From Candidatus Cloacimonadota bacterium (GTDB taxonomy: Bacteria; Cloacimonadota; Cloacimonadia; JGIOTU-2): a stretch of DNA of 36,413 nucleotides. Below are positions 1 through 8,785 of this stretch, one piece after another; within the stretch, counting starts at the first letter, position 1; each line of letters begins with the position of its first letter. The stretch spans positions 1-36,413 of the forward strand of contig JAGMCF010000041.1 in NCBI GenBank assembly GCA_023129415.1, given 5' to 3'. A model generated the notes under the pieces. That model was not told the DNA's origin. It did no database searches and worked only from the letters and a program-made list of their open reading frames with translations. The position numbers were made by a program, and so were the translations under genes.

Positions 1-493
1 ATAAACGAAGATAAGGCAGGTAAACACTAATAAGACGAATATTTCATTCTTAAAAATAAAGATCAACTAATCAACAAAAATCAACTTTATTATTGTTCTC
101 CTGCTCGCTATTTCAGGGTAACACGGAACTCAGTTCTGTCTGCCACCTGCGAAACTTGAGTTACTTATTTTTTTATTAAATTAATAAAGAAAAAATGTTT
201 GTCAAATTATTTCCCATGAATCTAAATAGAAATTGTAAAGAAAGAGGATTTATTAGATTTTGAATAATAAAATTTGTTGTCTTTTACTTAAATAGATATT
301 TTAATATTGAGTCCACTCCAAAAAGGTATTTCCCGCGAAATACGCGAAAAAATATATTGATATTACTGAATTTATATAAACAATTTTCGTGTATTTTGTG
401 TGTTTCGCGGGTTTTTATAGTAAACTCAATATTAAATTCTCACAAATATTATTTAGTTTTTATGAAATAAGGCTGGGAATTCTATATAAAAAT
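1..493. other. Repeat-filled intergenic spacer
   Basis: No gene is visible here. Positions 21-36 carry TAAACACTAATAAGAC, which recurs exactly at 33454-33469. Around 120-165 is a GC-richer stretch with a small GAACT/AGTTC hairpin. Positions 301-435 form an inverted-repeat element listed separately. The rest is AT-rich sequence without recognisable signals. Confidence 0.6.
301..435. repeat. MITE-like inverted-repeat element (copy A)
   Basis: The ends are a perfect 12-bp inverted repeat, TTAATATTGAGT at 301-312 and ACTCAATATTAA at 424-435. Nested inside is a second inverted pair, CCCGCGAAA at 332-340 and TTTCGCGGG at 403-411. The outer ends, including the following YYACTNNAAAA-like stretch, resemble those of the element at 17988-18181, so both may belong to one family. 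No transposase is present and no clear target-site duplication is seen. Confidence 0.55.
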
Positions 494-1840
494 TTATTTC
501 GAATCTTTTTTAGTTATAATTTTATTTATGTTAATAATTGTATCTTTTGATTTTGACAACTTTCCACTAATGATTGTAAAAGATGTCACATCCCACCATG
601 CACCTTCATCTTCACCATCAGCAGTAAATTCATAAGGTCCAAAATATGTGGTTTCCTCATTAAAAATTATCTCTACTTCTGCTAATGTAGGATTAATATA
701 ACTATATCCCTCATAAAAATGAGCTTTCACAACATAAATTCCACTCGAAATTTGTGATTGATAAAAGATCTCAGGTCCATATCCATCAGTAATATCTTGT
801 TCTAAATATCCATTTGGTATTGCGAATTTGTCCCCAAAATAACAATGATTTTCATCAGGATCCCAGATATGTAAATCAACATCCGTACTATCCGTGTTCC
901 ATGTAAGTTCGATTCGTAATTCATCAATCTGTTCGTATCTATAAATTGTATAAATGTCAGAAACTCCTGTATTGCCTTGCGAATTTGTTGCTCTAAGATA
1001 AAATTCATTCTCTTGTTCAGTTATCGAAATCCACTGATTGAAATCTCCACAATAAACCTCAATTACCTGTTCATCGCCATTCAAATTAAGTGTTGCCTTA
1101 TCACCATAAAAAAATGGAATATAACCTTGAAGTTTAAATTCATCTCCATTTATAGTTTGGCCATTTTCAGGATAATAAATATTTATTATTGGAGGATTTA
1201 CTGGCCATTCTAAATCAATTGAAACTGTTATATCTTCATCAACATAAACTGTTCTGGTTTCCTCATTATAACTCATCAGATAAACGCCTATCGTATAAGT
1301 TCCTTCAGAAATATAATCAATTATATAAGGAGTTGTATGATAAATATTTTGACCATTAAGATAAATGTTAGCACCTGAAGGTTCAGTTTCTACAGTAAGA
1401 GAATAATAATCCTCCACATAATTTTGATTACCATAAACCTTCCAAAATCCACTTCGTTTTCTTAGATATGCTACATCGTCATATTCGTATGAAGGCACAT
1501 AGATACTACCTATTGAAAGAGAAAATGTTACATAAGCATAATTACCATTAATAGTTACATTAATATTTGAAACATAAGCATATTTCATATCCGGATCATC
1601 GAGTCTGTCCTCCCAAATATCCCTTTCATTATAATAATTATTATTATTGTGCAGAAAGTCACCATCGTAAAACGACATTATCGCATCAACATTTTGTGAA
1701 TTATATGCATTAAAAATACCCTCGATTACATTTGTGATTTGAAGTATCTCATCCTGTGAATTGTCATCATTTGATATTTCAAAGATACATCCATATAATA
1801 ATAACGATAAACACATTAATAATAAAAATGTTTTTTTCAT
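494..1840 (-). CDS. PEGA-domain lipoprotein of unknown function
   Basis: A 448-aa secreted lipoprotein. A hydrophobic signal peptide ends in a lipobox at LLYGC, with Cys18 the predicted lipidated residue. Residues about 30-140 resemble an NTF2-like/SnoaL fold (helix, then strands ending in GFWKVYGNQ). Residues about 148-215 are a PEGA domain (TVETEPSGANIYLNGQ, then TPYIIDYISEGTYTIGVY). Residues about 310-410 resemble the YfaP/DUF2135 domain (LTWNTDSTDVDLHIWDPDE). PEGA domains are usually found on surface proteins, so a cell-envelope role is inferred, with no specific function. It is the last minus-strand gene before the repeat-filled spacer and is separated from deoB by 118 bp, so it need not be cotranscribed. 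The domain calls are by eye; the PEGA call is the firmest. Confidence 0.75.
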   Translation of the reverse strand: MKKTFLLLMCLSLLLYGCIFEISNDDNSQDEILQITNVIEGIFNAYNSQNVDAIMSFYDGDFLHNNNNYYNERDIWEDRLDDPDMKYAYVSNINVTINGNYAYVTFSLSIGSIYVPSYEYDDVAYLRKRSGFWKVYGNQNYVEDYYSLTVETEPSGANIYLNGQNIYHTTPYIIDYISEGTYTIGVYLMSYNEETRTVYVDEDITVSIDLEWPVNPPIINIYYPENGQTINGDEFKLQGYIPFFYGDKATLNLNGDEQVIEVYCGDFNQWISITEQENEFYLRATNSQGNTGVSDIYTIYRYEQIDELRIELTWNTDSTDVDLHIWDPDENHCYFGDKFAIPNGYLEQDITDGYGPEIFYQSQISSGIYVVKAHFYEGYSYINPTLAEVEIIFNEETTYFGPYEFTADGEDEGAWWDVTSFTIISGKLSKSKDTIININKIITKKDSK

Positions 1841-1958
1841 ATAAAATACCTCCCCACAAAGGCACTAATATAACTTTTACTTTTTATCCATTGTTTGAAG
1901 AGTCGTCATGGATTCATATTTCATATCAATCAATTAGATATAATTTTTTTATAATAGT

Positions 1959-3146
1959 TTAATTCTTTATATCCTTCAAAAAACTCTTTCCAATTTTTGG
2001 TAAAGGAACTTGAAATATTTCTGAGATAGTAGCACCAATATCTCCAAATGTTTTTCGAATTCCTAACTGAATTCCTTTTTTTATAGATTTTCCATATATC
2101 AGAATTGGTATATATTCTCTTGAATGGTCTGTACTTTTTGTCGTTGGATCGCAACCATGGTCAGCAGTAATGATTAAAATGTCATCTAATTTCATCTTAT
2201 TCATCACATCAGGTAACCATCTATCAAAATCTTCCAAACCTTTTGCAAAAGCAGAATAATTATTCCTATGTCCCCAGTCAGTATCAAAATCTGGTAAATT
2301 AGCAAAGATGAGTCCATCTTCAACTTTTGTCATTTGCTTTAAAATTTCATCCATTGCTTCATCGTTATGATGTGTATGAACAGAATCAGTAAGCCCTTGA
2401 AAATTGAAAAGGTCTTCAATTTTGCCGACACCAATAACATTGTGCCCATTCTCTTTTAATATATCAAGAACACTCTTTTCAGGAGGCGATACTGAAAAAT
2501 CCTTTCTACGAGGAGTGCGGATAAAATTGCTTTTTTTGGTGCCAGTAAATGGTCTGGCAATAACTCTGCCAACTCTGTGTTTATTAATTAGAATTTCATT
2601 TCTGGCAATTTCACACATTCTGTATAATTCCTCAACTGGATAGATTTTTTCATGTGTGGCAATTTGAAATACACTATCAGCAGAAGTATAAATAATTGGA
2701 TATTTCGTTCTGAGATGTTCTTCACCTAATTCATTTATAATTTCTGTTCCAGATGCTGCTTTATTTCCAAGAATTCCTTTACATCCTGTTTTTCTTACAA
2801 ATTGTTCAATAATGTTTGAAGGAAAACCATCAGGATATGTAGGAAAGGATTTAGAAACAGCAATTCCCATAATTTCCCAATGCCCTGAAATGCTGTCCTT
2901 GCCTGCTGATATTTCTGCTGCTTTTCCCCAATTGCCGATTGGATTGGTTGCAAGTGGGACACCTTTCATCCTAATGATATTCCCAAGACCTAATTTTTGC
3001 AAATTTGGCAAATGAAGTCCATTTACTTTGATTGCTGTATTTGCCAATGTATTGCTCCCCTCATCTTGATATAAAGAAGCATCAGGAAGTGCACCTACCC
3101 CAACCCCATCCAAAACTATGAGTATAACACGCATTGGAGTTGTCAT
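1959..3146 (-). CDS. deoB: Phosphopentomutase
   Basis: DeoB interconverts ribose 1-phosphate (or deoxyribose 1-phosphate) and the 5-phosphate in cytosolic nucleoside salvage. The 395-aa length is normal for the family. Visible metal-binding alkaline-phosphatase-superfamily motifs are VLDGVGVGALPDA at the N-terminus, GKDSISGHWEIMG at residues 82-94, and the C-terminal TADHGCDPTTKSTDHSREY region. Well-studied enzymes carry a phosphothreonine in the GKDTxTGHW motif; here both Thr positions are Ser (Ser85, Ser87). The start ATG overlaps the stop of the upstream prolyl isomerase gene (ATGA, 3143-3146), implying translational coupling. It belongs to the miaA-ppiase-deoB set. Confidence 0.95.
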   Translation of the reverse strand: MTTPMRVILIVLDGVGVGALPDASLYQDEGSNTLANTAIKVNGLHLPNLQKLGLGNIIRMKGVPLATNPIGNWGKAAEISAGKDSISGHWEIMGIAVSKSFPTYPDGFPSNIIEQFVRKTGCKGILGNKAASGTEIINELGEEHLRTKYPIIYTSADSVFQIATHEKIYPVEELYRMCEIARNEILINKHRVGRVIARPFTGTKKSNFIRTPRRKDFSVSPPEKSVLDILKENGHNVIGVGKIEDLFNFQGLTDSVHTHHNDEAMDEILKQMTKVEDGLIFANLPDFDTDWGHRNNYSAFAKGLEDFDRWLPDVMNKMKLDDILIITADHGCDPTTKSTDHSREYIPILIYGKSIKKGIQLGIRKTFGDIGATISEIFQVPLPKIGKSFLKDIKN

Positions 3147-4000
3147 AAACTATCTTCGTGAATAATAATTTTTGCCTTAGCGCGAAGATTTCTTATATGC
3201 TTTAGAAGTTCTAATTCACTTGCGACTTTTTCAAGCTGTCTCTTTAATGAATCTTTAATCTCTTCAAATTCAGGAATCCGTGATTTTTTCTTATCCATAA
3301 GTTTTATGAAATGATAACCAAACTTTGTTCTTATTGGTCCCGCGATTTCACCAATAGGTAAAGTAAATGCGATGTCCTCAATTTCTTTTACTAATTTTCC
3401 TCGAGAGATATAACCCAGATCACCACCATTAGTAGCACTTGGGCAATCAGAATAAACTTTTGCAACTTCGTAAAAGTCATCATTATTAAATAATCTCTTG
3501 CTAATCTCTTCTATCTTCCGGAAAGCATTAGAATCATCACTTCTAATAAGTATATGACATAGTTTTACCTTTTCAGGTGTTTTGAAACTATGTTTATGGT
3601 TTTTATAGTATTCACAAATTTTAGAATGATCAATATTCATTCTATCAATAAATTTTAACTTAATAAATTGCTTTACATGTAGATTATTTCTTATATGTTC
3701 AATAAGCCTTTCGGTTGTTAAGGAATGTCTCTCCATATGTTGTGAGAATTCTTCTGGATTTGGGTATTGTTTTTTAAACTCCATAAAATGATAATGAACC
3801 TGCTGTTCATCAATTTGGATGTCATATTTTTGTGAATCTTCTATTAAAAGGAACGCATCAATCAGATTGTTTATGGCAAGTTTTTTTAATTTAGTGGTAA
3901 TTTTTTTTTCTTTTCTCTCCCTTATTAATTGGTAAAGTTCTGCATTATATTCAACATTAGATATTTTATAATTATTAATTATAGCAATATGCATTTTCAC
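3143..4000 (-). CDS. PpiC/parvulin-type peptidyl-prolyl isomerase
   Basis: A 285-aa SurA/PpiC-like protein. Residues 1-140 are a helical chaperone-like segment. Residues about 144-236 are a parvulin domain with the hallmarks KLCHILIRS, YSDCPSATNGGDLGYISRG and PIRTKFGYHFIKL. No signal peptide is seen, unlike periplasmic SurA, so it may be cytosolic (as NifM is) or the true N-terminus may differ. The longest reading starts with GTG at 4000, overlapping the miaA stop; an ATG two codons on is equally possible. It overlaps deoB by 4 bp at its 3' end. The tight packing between miaA and deoB suggests cotranscription rather than a shared pathway. Confidence 0.85.
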   Translation of the reverse strand: MKMHIAIINNYKISNVEYNAELYQLIRERKEKKITTKLKKLAINNLIDAFLLIEDSQKYDIQIDEQQVHYHFMEFKKQYPNPEEFSQHMERHSLTTERLIEHIRNNLHVKQFIKLKFIDRMNIDHSKICEYYKNHKHSFKTPEKVKLCHILIRSDDSNAFRKIEEISKRLFNNDDFYEVAKVYSDCPSATNGGDLGYISRGKLVKEIEDIAFTLPIGEIAGPIRTKFGYHFIKLMDKKKSRIPEFEEIKDSLKRQLEKVASELELLKHIRNLRAKAKIIIHEDSL

Positions 4001-4980
4001 ATCCCTTCGCTACGCTCAGGGCATACCCTAAGAAACTGCGATATTTTTTCTTCTATATTAGATATATTAAGATTTGAAGCATTGATTGTCAAATGAATTT
4101 CCTGTTTTGAAAACCAGGTGAACTGTCTTTTGGCATAATTTCGCATATTTTGTTTAATAAGATTTACTGTTGAATCCCAATCAGATTTATCGTTTATAAA
4201 ATCAAATAATTCCTTATATCCAAGAGTATTCATTCCAACACTTTTTTTTGTATATCCCATTTTAATATGATTTTTTATTTCATCAAGAAGCCCATCAGCA
4301 AACATTTTGTCAACTCGTTTATTTATTTTTTCATAGAGTATTGACCGTTCGTCAGTTAAATAAATTGTAAAGTGGTCATATCTTTTATGTAGTTGTAATT
4401 CCTCCCAGAATTGAGAAAGAGGTTTGCTTGTTACTTGAAAAACTTCAAGAGCGCGAATAATCCTTTTAGAATCATTTGGATGAATCTTATTCGCTGCAAT
4501 TGGGTCAATCTTTTTTAATTCATTATAAAAGAAATTTGACCCTTTTTCTGAAATTTCTTTTTGCAGATTAGTTCTTATTTTTTGTGGCACTCTTGGAGTT
4601 CTACATAATCCATAAAGTAATGACTTAATATAAAAACCTGTACCACCAACAATAAAAGGGATTTTCCCTCTCTCATATATTTCTTCAATAATTCTATCAG
4701 CATCTCTTGTAAAATCACCTGCTGTATATTTCTCATCTGGATTTTTGATGTTAATTAGATGGTGAGGAATTTCTGTAAGCTCAGTTGGATTGGGTTTCGC
4801 TGTTCCAATATCCATAAACTTATAAATCTGCCTGGAATCAGCAGAGATAATTTCACCAGAAAATGTTTTTGCAAGTTTAATTGATAAATCAGTTTTTCCA
4901 ACAGCTGTCGGACCGCAAATTACAATTATTTTGGTAAATTGGTGAACTGGTAAACTGGTAAATTGGTTTAAATTTGCCAT
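3997..4980 (-). CDS. miaA: tRNA dimethylallyltransferase
   Basis: MiaA adds a dimethylallyl group to N6 of A37 in tRNAs reading UNN codons. The P-loop is GPTAVGKT at residues 23-30. SADSRQIYKFMDIGTAKP (about 46-63) and GGTGFYIKSLLYG (112-124) are typical, and RQFTWFSKQE lies near the C-terminus. Two ends look repeat-derived: residues 1-17 are encoded by an 8-bp tandem repeat array (QFTSLPVHQFT) and the last residues read CPERSEGM from a 19-bp palindrome. The ancestral protein probably began near KIIVICGP. No strong Shine-Dalgarno precedes the ATG. The gene overlaps the downstream prolyl isomerase gene. Confidence 0.95.
   Translation of the reverse strand: MANLNQFTSLPVHQFTKIIVICGPTAVGKTDLSIKLAKTFSGEIISADSRQIYKFMDIGTAKPNPTELTEIPHHLINIKNPDEKYTAGDFTRDADRIIEEIYERGKIPFIVGGTGFYIKSLLYGLCRTPRVPQKIRTNLQKEISEKGSNFFYNELKKIDPIAANKIHPNDSKRIIRALEVFQVTSKPLSQFWEELQLHKRYDHFTIYLTDERSILYEKINKRVDKMFADGLLDEIKNHIKMGYTKKSVGMNTLGYKELFDFINDKSDWDSTVNLIKQNMRNYAKRQFTWFSKQEIHLTINASNLNISNIEEKISQFLRVCPERSEGM
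4006..4024. repeat. Small palindromic element (PERSEG type) in the miaA 3' end
   Basis: CCCTTCGCTACGCTCAGGG is an imperfect palindrome able to form a CCCT/AGGG-closed hairpin. This short element is widespread in bacterial genomes and, when translated on one strand, gives PERSEG. Here it supplies the C-terminal residues of MiaA just before the stop. Confidence 0.7.
4928..4972 (-). repeat. 8-bp tandem repeat array (CARTTYAC) inside the miaA start
   Basis: On the minus strand the units read CAATTTAC, CAGTTTAC, CAGTTCAC, CAATTTAC. Because 8 bp is not a multiple of 3, translation cycles through frames and yields NQFTSLPVHQFT at the MiaA N-terminus. Related arrays lie at about 5040-5080 (opposite orientation) and 16079-16130. 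Confidence 0.75.
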
Positions 4981-5039
4981 CTGAAGGATACTTTTTAAGT
5001 ATGACGAAAAATTATCTTTTTTTCATTTTAATTTTTTCT

Positions 5040-5080
5040 CAACTAATTTACCAATTTACTAATTTACTAATTAACTAATC
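5040..5080 (+). repeat. 8-bp tandem repeat array between purH and miaA
   Basis: Plus-strand units read approximately CTAATTTAC, CAATTTAC, TAATTTAC, TAATTAAC. It is inverted relative to the 4928-4972 array, and the two flank a ~65-bp AT-rich segment holding a perfect ATACTT-TTT-AAGTAT hairpin. It ends on the purH stop codon. Confidence 0.65.
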
Positions 5081-6626
5081 AATGCCTGAAATGTCGCATT
5101 CCTGTAAATATCATCGTAATATTATATTCATCACATGCTTTTATAACTTCTGCATCGCGAACTGAACCACCCGGCTGAATAACTGCAACAATGCCCAATT
5201 TAGCAATTGTATCAATAGAATCACGAAATGGGAAAAAAGCATCTGAACCCAATGCACAGCCTTTTATTTCCAAACCAAATTTCTTTGCTTTTACAATTGC
5301 AATTTCAGTGGAATCAATTCTGCTCGGTTGACCCATTCCTAAGCCAATAGTTCTATCTTCCTGGCAAATCGCAATTGCATTTGACTTAAGATGTGTAACC
5401 GTTTTCCATGCAAACTTCATCTTTTGCATTTCTAATTCAGTGGGTTTTCTTTTGGTGACAACTTGCCATTTACTTTCATCATCACAATCTATATCTTCAT
5501 CTTGAATAAGAATTCCATTCAAGCAAGAACGGATATTACGAATATTCTTTAGATTTTTTAATTTGTGAATATCATAAGTAAGCAACCTGCGATTTTTCTT
5601 TTTCTTAAGTTTTTCCAGAGCATCTTCTGAAAATCTTGGTGCAAGTATAATTTCTGTGAATACTTTATTAATTTCTAATGCAGTATCTAAATCCAAGACC
5701 TGGTTAGTAATCACAATTCCACCAAAAGGCGACATTGTGTCGGTCGCAAATGCTTTTTTATAAGCATCTGTTAGATTGTTTCCTATTCCAATTCCACAAG
5801 GATTGCAATGCTTTAAGATTGCAATTGTCGGCTTGTTCCGTCCGCTTTTAGTAGAGAAATCATAAATAGTTTTCAGTGCAGCATCAACATCCTGTAAATT
5901 ATTGAAAGACAATTGCCTGCCATGTAATTGAGTAAATAAATTTTCCTCAATATAATATCCAGCTTTCTGGTGTGGATTCTCACCATAGCGCAATTCAGAA
6001 TTTAAAGGCAATGAAATATTAAATTGAGATGGTAATCCTTCCTCACAAATTTTTGAAAAATAATTTGCAATGTAAGAATCGTATTCCGCAGTATGCTGAA
6101 ATGCTTTTTTTGCAAGATTTGTTCTTGTATCTAAACTTACTTCTCCATTTTTACTTATTTCACCAGCAACCAAATCATAATCGTTTCTGCTAACAACTAC
6201 TGTAACACTCTGGAAATTTTTTGCAGCCGCACGAATCATTGTTGGACCGCCAATATCAATATTCTCTATTGATTCCTTTAGAGATACACCAGGTTGTGAA
6301 ATTGTTTCACGAAATGGGTACAAGTTTACTATAACCAAATCGATAAGATCGATATTTTGTTTCGTTAATTCCTGTAAATGTTTGGAATTGCTTTTGTCTG
6401 CCAAAATTCCACCGTGAATTACTGGATGAAGTGTCTTGACCCTTCCATCCATAATTTCAGGAAAACCTGTAATTTCTGAAACCATTTTAACCGCTATACT
6501 ATTTTCCGAAAGCAACTTATAGGTTCCGCCTGTAGATATAATCTCGAAATCTAACTTTTCCAATTTTCTGGCAAAAACTACAATGCCAGTTTTGTCTGAA
6601 ACGCTGATGATTGCTCGTTTTTGCAT
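5079..6626 (-). CDS. purH: Bifunctional AICAR transformylase/IMP cyclohydrolase
   Basis: PurH carries out the last two steps of de novo IMP synthesis in the cytosol. The N-terminal MGS-like cyclohydrolase domain covers residues about 1-200 (STGGTYKLL at 31-39, FPEIMDGRVKTLHP at 55-68, ENIDIGGPTMIRAAAKN at 121-137). The transformylase domain follows, with LRYGENPHQ at 212-220 and the catalytic Lys-His pair in ILKHCNPCG (Lys272, His273). The 515-aa length is normal. A good Shine-Dalgarno (GAGGA, 6 nt before ATG) supports the start. The stop lies at the edge of an 8-bp repeat array. purN is in the same window at 16.1 kb but not adjacent. Confidence 0.97.
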   Translation of the reverse strand: MQKRAIISVSDKTGIVVFARKLEKLDFEIISTGGTYKLLSENSIAVKMVSEITGFPEIMDGRVKTLHPVIHGGILADKSNSKHLQELTKQNIDLIDLVIVNLYPFRETISQPGVSLKESIENIDIGGPTMIRAAAKNFQSVTVVVSRNDYDLVAGEISKNGEVSLDTRTNLAKKAFQHTAEYDSYIANYFSKICEEGLPSQFNISLPLNSELRYGENPHQKAGYYIEENLFTQLHGRQLSFNNLQDVDAALKTIYDFSTKSGRNKPTIAILKHCNPCGIGIGNNLTDAYKKAFATDTMSPFGGIVITNQVLDLDTALEINKVFTEIILAPRFSEDALEKLKKKKNRRLLTYDIHKLKNLKNIRNIRSCLNGILIQDEDIDCDDESKWQVVTKRKPTELEMQKMKFAWKTVTHLKSNAIAICQEDRTIGLGMGQPSRIDSTEIAIVKAKKFGLEIKGCALGSDAFFPFRDSIDTIAKLGIVAVIQPGGSVRDAEVIKACDEYNITMIFTGMRHFRH

Positions 6627-6628
6627 AA

Positions 6629-7429
6629 TTAATCCTCAAATTGTATTTCTATATTTGCTCCCTTATCTGGATCAACATAAACACTATCCATAAACACCGG
6701 TGTGTAGTAATCAGAAAAAGCCCAAAGTTTCACATATCGGCTTACATATAAAGTATCAATTAAATTTCCATCTACATCTAAATGCGGAACATAACATTCA
6801 AAAGGCATATCATACTGCGATATAAAAAATTTCCCTTCTTCATTAGTATAGGTCTTACAAGCATAATTCTGAAAATTTGTTGAACTAGTATATTCTTTCA
6901 TACAAAATATATAACATGAATCAATAACTTCTGGTGTTTGAAGATAAACAGTATAAATTCCATTCTCCACATATTTTCCATCCGAGTTTTTACCATTCCA
7001 ACATACTTCATGGCCACCAGGATGGATACCAGGATACAATTCATCATCAATAAAAATTGTTACAGTATCAGTTTTATTTTTATAATCAGAAATATATAAA
7101 CAACATTGAGAATGACAACAAATTCGAAAACTTATAATTGTACAGGAAGAAAAGGGATTGGGGTAATTTCCGTTTATTTGTGTTTCAAATGGTGGTATTG
7201 TATCAACACTATCAATAATCCTATTATAATTCATCTTTATAATTAAAGAATCATACAATTCAAGATAATATTCCGGTAGGATTGCCACATCAGGTACTGG
7301 AATTCCATTAACATCACATACATATCCTGTAATATCAGAAGGATTTTTATCAGGTTCAGTAGATTTGCTACATCCAGATAATATAATTGAAATTATTATC
7401 AGAAAGATATTTATATTCCTAATTATCAT
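6629..7429 (-). CDS. Lipoprotein with FlgD-like Ig domain
   Basis: The chosen ATG is preceded by GGAG at 8-nt spacing; an upstream in-frame ATG at 7447 lacks this and would add six residues. From the chosen start a hydrophobic segment leads to a lipobox (ILSGC, Cys20). After a short TEPDKNP linker, residues about 30-75 look like a carboxypeptidase-regulatory-like fold (ITGYVCDVNGIPVPDV). The middle holds NYPNPFSSCTIISF followed by HEVCWNGKNSDGKYVENGIY, the pattern of FlgD-type Ig domains found at the C-termini of type IX-secreted proteins, but here it is internal. Cysteines are unusually frequent (SFRICCHSQCCLY). No specific function can be assigned. It sits 2 bp upstream of purH, so it may share a transcript. 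Confidence 0.75.
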   Translation of the reverse strand: MIIRNINIFLIIISIILSGCSKSTEPDKNPSDITGYVCDVNGIPVPDVAILPEYYLELYDSLIIKMNYNRIIDSVDTIPPFETQINGNYPNPFSSCTIISFRICCHSQCCLYISDYKNKTDTVTIFIDDELYPGIHPGGHEVCWNGKNSDGKYVENGIYTVYLQTPEVIDSCYIFCMKEYTSSTNFQNYACKTYTNEEGKFFISQYDMPFECYVPHLDVDGNLIDTLYVSRYVKLWAFSDYYTPVFMDSVYVDPDKGANIEIQFED

Positions 7430-7501
7430 TATAAACTCCATCATCATTTATTATTTTTAAAATGGGTAATTGGGATTCCATATTTTAAATCCTACAATTA
7501 A

Positions 7502-7627
7502 TTATTCATATAATATTTTTATGATTTTATTAATTCTCAGATTATTTAATTCTTTCTCTTTCCCATCCAAAAATCTTACTTGTATATCAACATTATCCTT
7601 ACTTGTAAAACCAAAATATGGTATCAA
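7502..7627 (-). pseudogene. C-terminal remnant of an ASPIC/UnbV protein
   Basis: On the minus strand about 40 codons read PYFGFTSKDNVDI... LDGKEKELNN... KIIKILYE and stop. This aligns with the last ~38 residues of the intact 829-aa protein encoded at 8904-11393 (LYFGFPDEGNVDI... LDGREMHLQN... QIVKIVY), about half identical. There is no start codon, and an in-frame stop lies just upstream near the fic terminus. The fragment begins directly after the fic stop codon. It is best read as the tail of a tandem paralogue whose remainder was lost or replaced when the fic segment arrived. Confidence 0.75.
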
Positions 7628-7633
7628 TTATAC

Positions 7634-8782
7634 TTATATCTCAGTCCCTCTTTTTATAATTTCAATATAATTAGAAAAAAGATATTTTCTGTATCTCTGT
7701 TTGCCTGTTATTTCTTGTAAGATACCAATTTTTTCAAACTTTTTTATAAGATCATTTGCTGTTTGCTTGTATATATTTAATTCATTTATAATATCGTTCA
7801 CACTTATAAGCGGTTTATGAAAAAGCATATCCAATAAGCTTACAGCATATATGCTGGTTATCTTGCCAACAAACAATTTTTTAGTCAAAATCTCTTTCAA
7901 ACCTATTATTTCTTTAGCGGTATTGGTTGCTTCTTCTGAAACTTCAATTACACCTTGAAGGAAAAACTTGAGCCAACTTTCCCAATCACCTTTTAACCTT
8001 ACATCCATCAAAAAACTATAATATTTCTCTCTTTTTTTCTTCAAATAATAACTTAAATATAGAAGTGGTTTGGATAGGATCTGCTCCAAGTAGAGATAAA
8101 ATGTTATAAGCAATCGTCCTATTCTTCCGTTTCCATCCAGAAATGGGTGTATCGTTTCAAACTGTGAATGAATAAGAGCAATTTTAATTAGTGGTGGAAT
8201 GTTATCCTTTCTGTGAATAAACTTCTCCATATCTCCCATAAGTTCCAAAACCATATTAGAAGGAGGTGGTACAAACACAGCTTCTTTTAAGAAAGCTCCA
8301 ATTGGACCAATCCAGTTCTGAGTTTTTCTGAATTCTCCGGGATCCCTATGTGCTCCTCTTGTCCCTTTAATCAAAACCTTATGAAGTTCTTTAATAAGTC
8401 GTAAAGAAATTGGAAATTCTTTAATTCTTTCTATGCCATAGTTCATTGCTTTTATGTAGTTTATAACTTCTTTAACTTCATTAATATCTTCTTTAGGTTT
8501 CAGGTTAGCCTCAAATTCCAGAACTCCTTCCAGTGATGCTTGTGTACCTTCTATTTGGGAACTCAAAAGAGCCTCTTTCTTTATACACATTGTAATAAAT
8601 AAATCAGGATTGGGGAGAACTGTTGTAACACCATCAAGCCGTGCAAGAGTTCTGTCTGCATTAGAAAGTAAAAATTGTAATTCTTCACCATAGACTATTG
8701 GAGGTTGGGGTGGTAAAGGGTTAGGAATAAAAGCTCTGTATTTAGATGGCTGTGCAACATATATTCCACATCTATTTTTCAT
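7634..8782 (-). CDS. Fic-family protein with N-terminal inhibitory motif and winged helix
   Basis: Fic enzymes usually transfer AMP from ATP to hydroxyl side chains. The catalytic motif HPFLDGNGRIGR is at residues 212-223, with His212 the general base, and it matches the canonical HxFx(D/E)GNGRxxR completely. An inhibitory motif of class II type (SxxxEG) is visible as SSQIEG at residues 74-79, so activity is probably auto-inhibited in cis. Residues about 300-375 look like a winged-helix DNA-binding domain (SVNDIINELNIYKQTANDLIKKFEKIGIL). The upstream region holds five GACTTA/TAAGTC hexamers, consistent with autoregulation. No separate antitoxin is seen. It lies between an ASPIC/UnbV gene and the remnant of another. 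Confidence 0.92.
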   Translation of the reverse strand: MKNRCGIYVAQPSKYRAFIPNPLPPQPPIVYGEELQFLLSNADRTLARLDGVTTVLPNPDLFITMCIKKEALLSSQIEGTQASLEGVLEFEANLKPKEDINEVKEVINYIKAMNYGIERIKEFPISLRLIKELHKVLIKGTRGAHRDPGEFRKTQNWIGPIGAFLKEAVFVPPPSNMVLELMGDMEKFIHRKDNIPPLIKIALIHSQFETIHPFLDGNGRIGRLLITFYLYLEQILSKPLLYLSYYLKKKREKYYSFLMDVRLKGDWESWLKFFLQGVIEVSEEATNTAKEIIGLKEILTKKLFVGKITSIYAVSLLDMLFHKPLISVNDIINELNIYKQTANDLIKKFEKIGILQEITGKQRYRKYLFSNYIEIIKRGTEI

Positions 8783-8785
8783 AAG

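Noticed and set aside
7470-7670. Plus-strand small hydrophobic protein
   Set aside because: It lies opposite the ASPIC/UnbV remnant, which explains the open frame; no ribosome-binding site.
7634-8782. Fic toxin with separate antitoxin (FicTA/Doc-Phd type)
   Set aside because: No small partner gene is adjacent, and the inhibitory SSQIEG motif is within the same chain.
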